Of a DNA stretch of 64,000 bases, positions 59,673 to 64,000 are shown one piece after another. A model generated the notes under the pieces. That model did no database searches. It was given only the letters and a program-made list of their open reading frames with translations, and was not told where the DNA came from. How positions within the stretch are numbered: the first letter of the stretch is position 1; each line of letters starts with the position of its first letter. The position numbers and the translations under genes are program-made. Source of the stretch: Trifolium pratense (taxonomy: Eukaryota > Streptophyta > Magnoliopsida > Fabales > Fabaceae); contig NC_060060.1 in NCBI RefSeq assembly GCF_020283565.1, forward strand, positions 26,908,001-26,972,000, in the 5' to 3' direction.

Positions 59673-61145
59673 TTTTTTTTTTTTTTTTTTGGTATAGTAG
59701 AGGGCTAACGCCCAAAATAAATGAAACTACATAGTAATTAAACGAACACTCCTAGGCATGCAAGCCCCAGATATGTCGTAAAAAAGAATTCTCTGATGCT
59801 CCCTAGGGGGAGACTCGATAAAATGAACATCAAAAGAACTTAGAGAGTAACTTAAATTAGCAAGCCAATCGGCGCTTCTGCTTCCTTCGCGCCAAATGTG
59901 TGACAATTGAACTTGCCAATTTAAATGCAAGAGTTGTCTAATACGACTGACCAAAGTGGGTATGTTTCCTTTAAAGCTGTTTTTCTTTGTCACCATATCA
60001 ATCAAGACTTTAGAGTCACTTTCAACATGAAGATGCATGATCCCCTCTCTACGAGCAAGGTCTAGTCCTAGGTACATGTCCCACATTTCCGCATGGAGAG
60101 CCTCACAATTTCCTAGTTTTCGTGAGTAACCCTTTAGCCAAGTGTCATCTGAGTTCCTCAACAAACCACCACAACCAGCAAGTCACAGTCTATCGTTATG
60201 AGATCCATCACAATTGAGTTTCACCCACCCTTCCCTAGGACTTCTCCATCCAATGAAGGTAGTTTCATGTTGATTATCACTCCACATATTGTGGAGACAG
60301 TTGTCAGTCTCTGTAGCCATCTTGAGAATAACATAGGTAGGGTCAGTTGGACGTTGAAAATCTTCTTCAAAAATTTCTTTGTTTCTCCAGTTCCACAGGT
60401 TCCACCATGCTACCATGAAAGTCGAAGTCCATTTTAGGTCATGAGTTCCATGGAAATTGTTGGTTATATTCTTGAATATCCAGCCCTGCAAGATAAAGAA
60501 AAAAAATTAGAACTCTGATTAGAAGGCACTAATCTAAGCCATAGTTGTGTTGCACTAATGAAATCTCGTAGCACATGGATGACTGTCTCGTCTGCTGCTC
60601 CACAAATATTGCATAAAGGAGAAATACCAATACCTCATCTGCTCCTACGGTAATTTGTAAGGATACGTTCATGCGCTGTCATCCACATAAAAGTTTGTAT
60701 TCTATGAGGTCCTCTCCAAGCCCAGATGGCCTGCCACTCCCCCTCTATAGAATGAATATGACTGCGCTGTATGTTGTAAACACTTTGAACAGTGAAGTGC
60801 TTCGTGTTCGTTCCTCCCCACCCTATCATATCTCGACCATCCAACTCATTAGAGGGTGGAATGACTAAAATTTGGTAGGTCATGCTAGTTGTCAAATTCT
60901 CAGTCAAGTAGCTTTGGTTTCAGTCCCCTTCCGGATTCAGAATATCACGCACATTTAGAGTAGTATCAATGATAGTTTGGCTGCTAGAATTAATAAGCGA
61001 GGTACCATTTAGAATCCACTTGTACAACCAAAAGTTGATTGTATTGCCATCGCCTAATTGCCAAACCATATTTTCTTGGAATTTATCCCAAATATCTGTT
61101 AAAGCTTTCCAAAGAGGGGAATCATAAGGTTGAGAATTTATGCTG
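59673..61145 (-). mobile_element. 5'-truncated LINE with zf-RVT and RNase H relics
   Basis: On the minus strand the element ends in an 18-A tail (complement of 59673-59690). The RNase H domain (60491-59727) shows VKLNCDGS, ALHAEMWD, LHVESDSKVLIDMV and SADWLANL, so the acidic catalytic positions are all visible. However, an in-frame TGA interrupts it near 60180. Upstream, the zinc-binding RT-associated domain (60907-60635) shows FTVQSVYN, WAWRGPHRIQTFMWM and ILTNYRR. Still further up, MVWQLGDGNTINFW (near 61050) marks the end of the reverse transcriptase region. The rest of the RT and endonuclease are missing. Confidence 0.88.
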
Positions 61146-61225
61146 AATCAGAGGTCTTTATTCCTACCATACTTTTAATCTACCTAAAATATAATAAAAC
61201 TAAATCTAACTAAAATAATAAAATA

Positions 61226-61876
61226 CTAAAGAAATCCTCCTACATCAGTCTCCTCTACCTCAAAAGAACTCGACCCCGAGTTCTCATCTTGATAAGGAGC
61301 CTCATCTACTTGATACTGACTCATGTGTTTATCATAGTAGAAACTTAATACCGGTTTTTCTTTAATTACCAAATTCTTTCTCGTTTGCTTGATGGCTACT
61401 TTTTGCTCTTCTTTTAGTCTTGTCTCATACCGACTTTTTTCTTCTTTAAAAGATTTATTTTTCTCCTCTAACTTGAGATACAACTTGTTCCGTTTCGTTG
61501 GACGTTCTAAGCTTCTAAAAATAGGGAATGAACCTTGAGTTACCCTTGATCTTGCAGTGTGCATTGACACAATAGACCAATTGCCTTCATCAACATAGTT
61601 CTTCTTTTCATTATGCTTAGTTGATGAAAAAGGTGACTGTAATTGTGAATCCTTTGATGAGTAAGCTGTGCACATGTTGTTAGCATTTAGTGATAAGTTT
61701 AAATCCATTTCAAAAGCTTCAATATCAACAATATGTGTGTAAGATTTATTCTTCTTAGCCTCTTTCTCCTCCTCATCTCCACCTTGCATCATCTTTCTCC
61801 GAATCATCATGTTCATCGATCTCTTCCTTCTCATTTTTCGATTCGTCAATTTCAACTGAAACATCTTGTTCAACAA
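61226..61876 (-). pseudogene. TPX2/WVD2-like (KLEEK) segment
   Basis: On the minus strand an uninterrupted frame runs to a stop at 61226. The C-terminal half carries FRSLERPTKRNKLYLKLEEK followed by a charged helical stretch (EEKSRYETRLKEEQKVAIKQ) and KNLVIKEKPVLSFYYD. This is the microtubule-binding TPX2 C-terminal motif of the WAVE-DAMPENED2-like family. Upstream, KNKSYTHIVDIEAFEMDLNL is also WDL-like. Its first 30 residues or so are Met/Arg/Lys-rich nonsense, because the natural acidic frame (VEQDVSVEIDE..) runs in the neighbouring frame and stops near 61755. So at least one frameshift is present. The absence of introns suggests a retrocopy. There is no ATG in a natural context. Confidence 0.75.
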
Positions 61877-61880
61877 CTAC

Positions 61881-62270
61881 TTAAGTTTCTTTCAGTTTGG
61901 ATTTATGACCAGGATTATCAAGTTTCTCGAGAAGAGATGATTGGTTATCATCTAGGATTTCAGTAGCTATCTGACGTAGTTGAAAATTATTTGCATGATT
62001 GTTATTATTGACATTATTGACATTATTGAATATGCTAAATGCTTCATCGACTTTAACATTAACATAACAATTAACATACGTTATCAAAACAAAATGTTTA
62101 GCAATATCTTTAATTGTTTTACGCGAGTTACCTGTCATTCTGGAATCATGCCTCAAAAGGTCAGACAATGAGTAATCTTTGTTGTAACAAAATGGACAAC
62201 GATATGTCGAATCATAGATTTTAAACTCATAGTAATCATCCTTCAACTTTTTATAATATCTACGCTCATA
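61881..62270 (-). pseudogene. zf-XS (FDM/IDN2-type) segment
   Basis: On the minus strand, YYEFKIYDSTYRCPFC, then LSDLLRHDSRMTGNSRKTIK and AKHFVLITYV, match the zf-XS zinc-binding domain of SGS3/FDM/IDN2 proteins, which act in RNA-directed DNA methylation. No ATG precedes the domain; the frame is open only back to a TAA at about 62268. It ends with TAA at 61881-61883, and the same frame then continues as VVVEQDVSVEIDE, the acidic part of the TPX2-like relic. The two relics are thus joined in one frame apart from that stop. Confidence 0.65.
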
Positions 62271-62283
62271 GTATTATTTTCCT

Positions 62284-63640
62284 AACGTGACCGCTTCCGT
62301 ATTGGGTCAGTGCTATGTGACGCGGTTGGAAATTTTTATTGTTGGCAACATTGAGGAGGCTATAGGCTTCATAATAAAATACTAAAGAAAAAAGTCAATA
62401 ATACTTCATGTGAGTTTATTGTCTTTTTGAATTTTTGAATTAAATTTGTCGTGCCGTTATCACTCGAGAGAACCCTCCGCCTCCGCCTCCGCCATTCTCC
62501 TTCCTCCCGTAGCTAGTACCGCTTCCTTGGCCGCCTCTGTCTTCACTCAGGTTTTCTTTGTTCACTTTCAATTGCATTTTCTCTCTTTTGATCGACAAAC
62601 CCAAATCCTCGATTAAACTCAAACCCTATTTTTTTTCCTCTCGCTCAAACTCGAACCCTAATCACTGAAACTCGATTATCCTCCGATCCTAACTCGCTCA
62701 AACTCGATTATCTCGATTGGGACTGTCATCACAGCGCATTCCTCTCTCTCTTGGTGAATCCTTCCACAATTGCACCATTGTAAGTCTTCCGATTTCTGTA
62801 CCCATTGCGTTTCTTGAAGATTCTGAAATTATTATTTTTTGCATAAACTTCTGTACAAGTATTTCTGATGGAGCATGGTATCTTAAGTTTTCAGTCTGTA
62901 ACTGTGTTAATTGTTTTTTTAGGGGTAATAGAATTAGAAAAGGGATTCAATATTATAAACTAGTAATGAATTACTCCTAAACAGTAATAAGTAGTGATAA
63001 TTAATCATATGTGTGACTTTAGAAGTAGTAATAATTAATGTCAAACATTTTTAATAATGTGATGATTACAATAGATTGAAAGTGTAAACAATCTTTACAC
63101 GGACAATATATATGAATTAAATTATTGTTTGTGATACTTCTGATACTATAGTGCTTTACACTTGTTTATTTATGTTCATGGTGGCAATACTATGCACTGT
63201 ATTTTTCTATTTGATATTAGCTTATTAAAGATATGTAGGTTATCTATGAGTGGTAGTCAACCATAGATTTCAATGAGTTGATTTAGCTTTACTCACAATA
63301 TATACATAAGAGCAGATATTATGTGTACCATCTTACATGTGTGTGCAGTGCGGCAATTTGATTCTTTTTTATTGTTGGTTTTTTATTTTGGGGTTCAGTA
63401 ATGCCAGAGATATTTTGGACAAGTTGATGACTATAAGTATGAAAGTTACAGTGGGAAAATGACACTTCCAGCTTGTATGTAATGTAAGATGTACTACCAT
63501 TTGTCTAAGGTAAGCTGAAATGCCCTCTTTTGTCCATTAACTTCCAAAAATTAGTTTTTATAATAATGTCTTTGTTGGAGAAAATAATGGACATACTCTT
63601 CAGTTACTTTTTTTTATTTATTTTTAATAATAATAATATA
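62284..63640. other. Leader-like and AT-rich sequence, no gene recognised
   Basis: At 62455-62780 the composition shifts to C/T-rich with CCGCCTCCGCCTCCGCC, repeated CTCGATTATC and CTCAAACTCGA words, and CACCATTG|GTAAGTC-like donor context near 62778. This resembles the untranslated first exon of a plus-strand plant gene, but no downstream coding exon was found before the window ends. From 62790 to 63640 the sequence is AT-rich with no recognised feature. Confidence 0.4.
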
Positions 63641-63649
63641 ATTAAGTAT

Positions 63650-63836
63650 ATATGGACGGATTCGGGGAATCCGCGGGGACGGATGCATCTTCCCCGATCC
63701 CCGCCCCGAAGTGCTCGCGGGGGAGTTTTTACCTCCATCCCCGTCCCCACGGGGAAAAAATCCTTGTTTTCGGAGCTCCGGACGGGGCAAACCCCACGGG
63801 GATCCGCTCCGACGGATGCAAATTGACATCGCTAGG
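63650..63836. mobile_element. GC-rich transposon end (hAT-like)
   Basis: A sudden GC-rich patch with GGGGAATCCGCGGGGACGG, CCCCGATCCCCGCCCCG, CCCCGTCCCCACGGGG and CACGGGGATCCGCTCCGACG ends in AATTGACATCGCTAGGG. The right side resembles ends of hAT MITEs (inverse of TAGGGATGTCAAT). No matching left end is visible. Frames in it are composition artefacts. Confidence 0.45.
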
Positions 63837-64000
63837 GTGAACATCAAATCCACCAACATCGCTGCAGGTATTGAACAATTATGGTTCTTTGTTTCTATGG
63901 TTTCAATTTTGGGTCAAAGTTGTTCATTTAAGTATGATACTACTATGCCAATTTCAGCTTGTCGGCTTCCTTCCTCCGTAGTTGGGTAGACTATGTAGTT

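Noticed and set aside
63530..63860. Several frames in the GC-rich patch
   Set aside because: All six frames are open because of GGGG/CCCC composition. No domain is visible, and the patch looks like a transposon end.

Overview
The window is nuclear DNA of a flowering plant. Six genes have GT-AG introns, stretches between genes are very AT-rich, and MITEs, a Helitron, hAT elements, LINE tails and LTR elements lie between and inside the genes. Several repeat families and the gene types look like those of legumes (Medicago or clover relatives). That assignment is an inference from recalled families, not a search result.

Layout. 1-1173: AT-rich, no gene. 1174-4719: a minus-strand Helitron carrying a degenerate repeat array. 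5990-8806 (+): a four-exon NRAMP metal transporter. 9650-15620: an old repeat split by a 5.46-kb LTR retrotransposon that has an exact 5-bp target duplication but no coding capacity. 15922-18730 (-): a four-exon receptor-like kinase of the LRK10L/WAK-associated type. 19088-22027: a hAT transposon whose transposase has lost its middle. 23483-26361 (-): a four-exon 2-oxoglutarate-Fe(II) dioxygenase. 26400-35600: a gene desert of nested MITEs and transposon remnants. 35612-36259 (+): a broken copy of the LRK10L-type kinase exon. 38131-42167 (-): an eight-exon NAD+ carrier like Arabidopsis NDT2. 42600-47500: MITEs, a 5S rRNA fragment joined to a SINE-like body, and a decayed transposon-type ORF. 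47597-52442 (+): a two-exon LRR receptor-like kinase like At1g68400. 54711-57714 (-): a two-exon GT14/DUF266 glycosyltransferase. 59215-59408: a tiny solo LTR. 59673-61145 (-): a 5'-truncated LINE. 61226-62270 (-): a broken chimera of a zf-XS segment and a TPX2/WVD2-like segment. 62300-64000: untranslated-leader-like sequence and a GC-rich transposon end.

The six intact genes are unrelated housekeeping, transport and signalling genes, and nothing suggests a cluster or pathway. For all six I joined the exons at visible splice sites. Each model stays in frame from ATG to stop: 546, 622, 342, 352, 643 and 394 residues.

The most interesting items are: the NRAMP protein, in which threonine replaces the methionine of the TM6 metal-binding motif; the complete Helitron boundary pair; the LTR element whose two LTRs diverge strongly on one side only; the 5S-SINE composite; and the zf-XS/TPX2 relic. 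I found no CRISPR array, no intact tRNA or rRNA gene, and no clear new multi-gene system.
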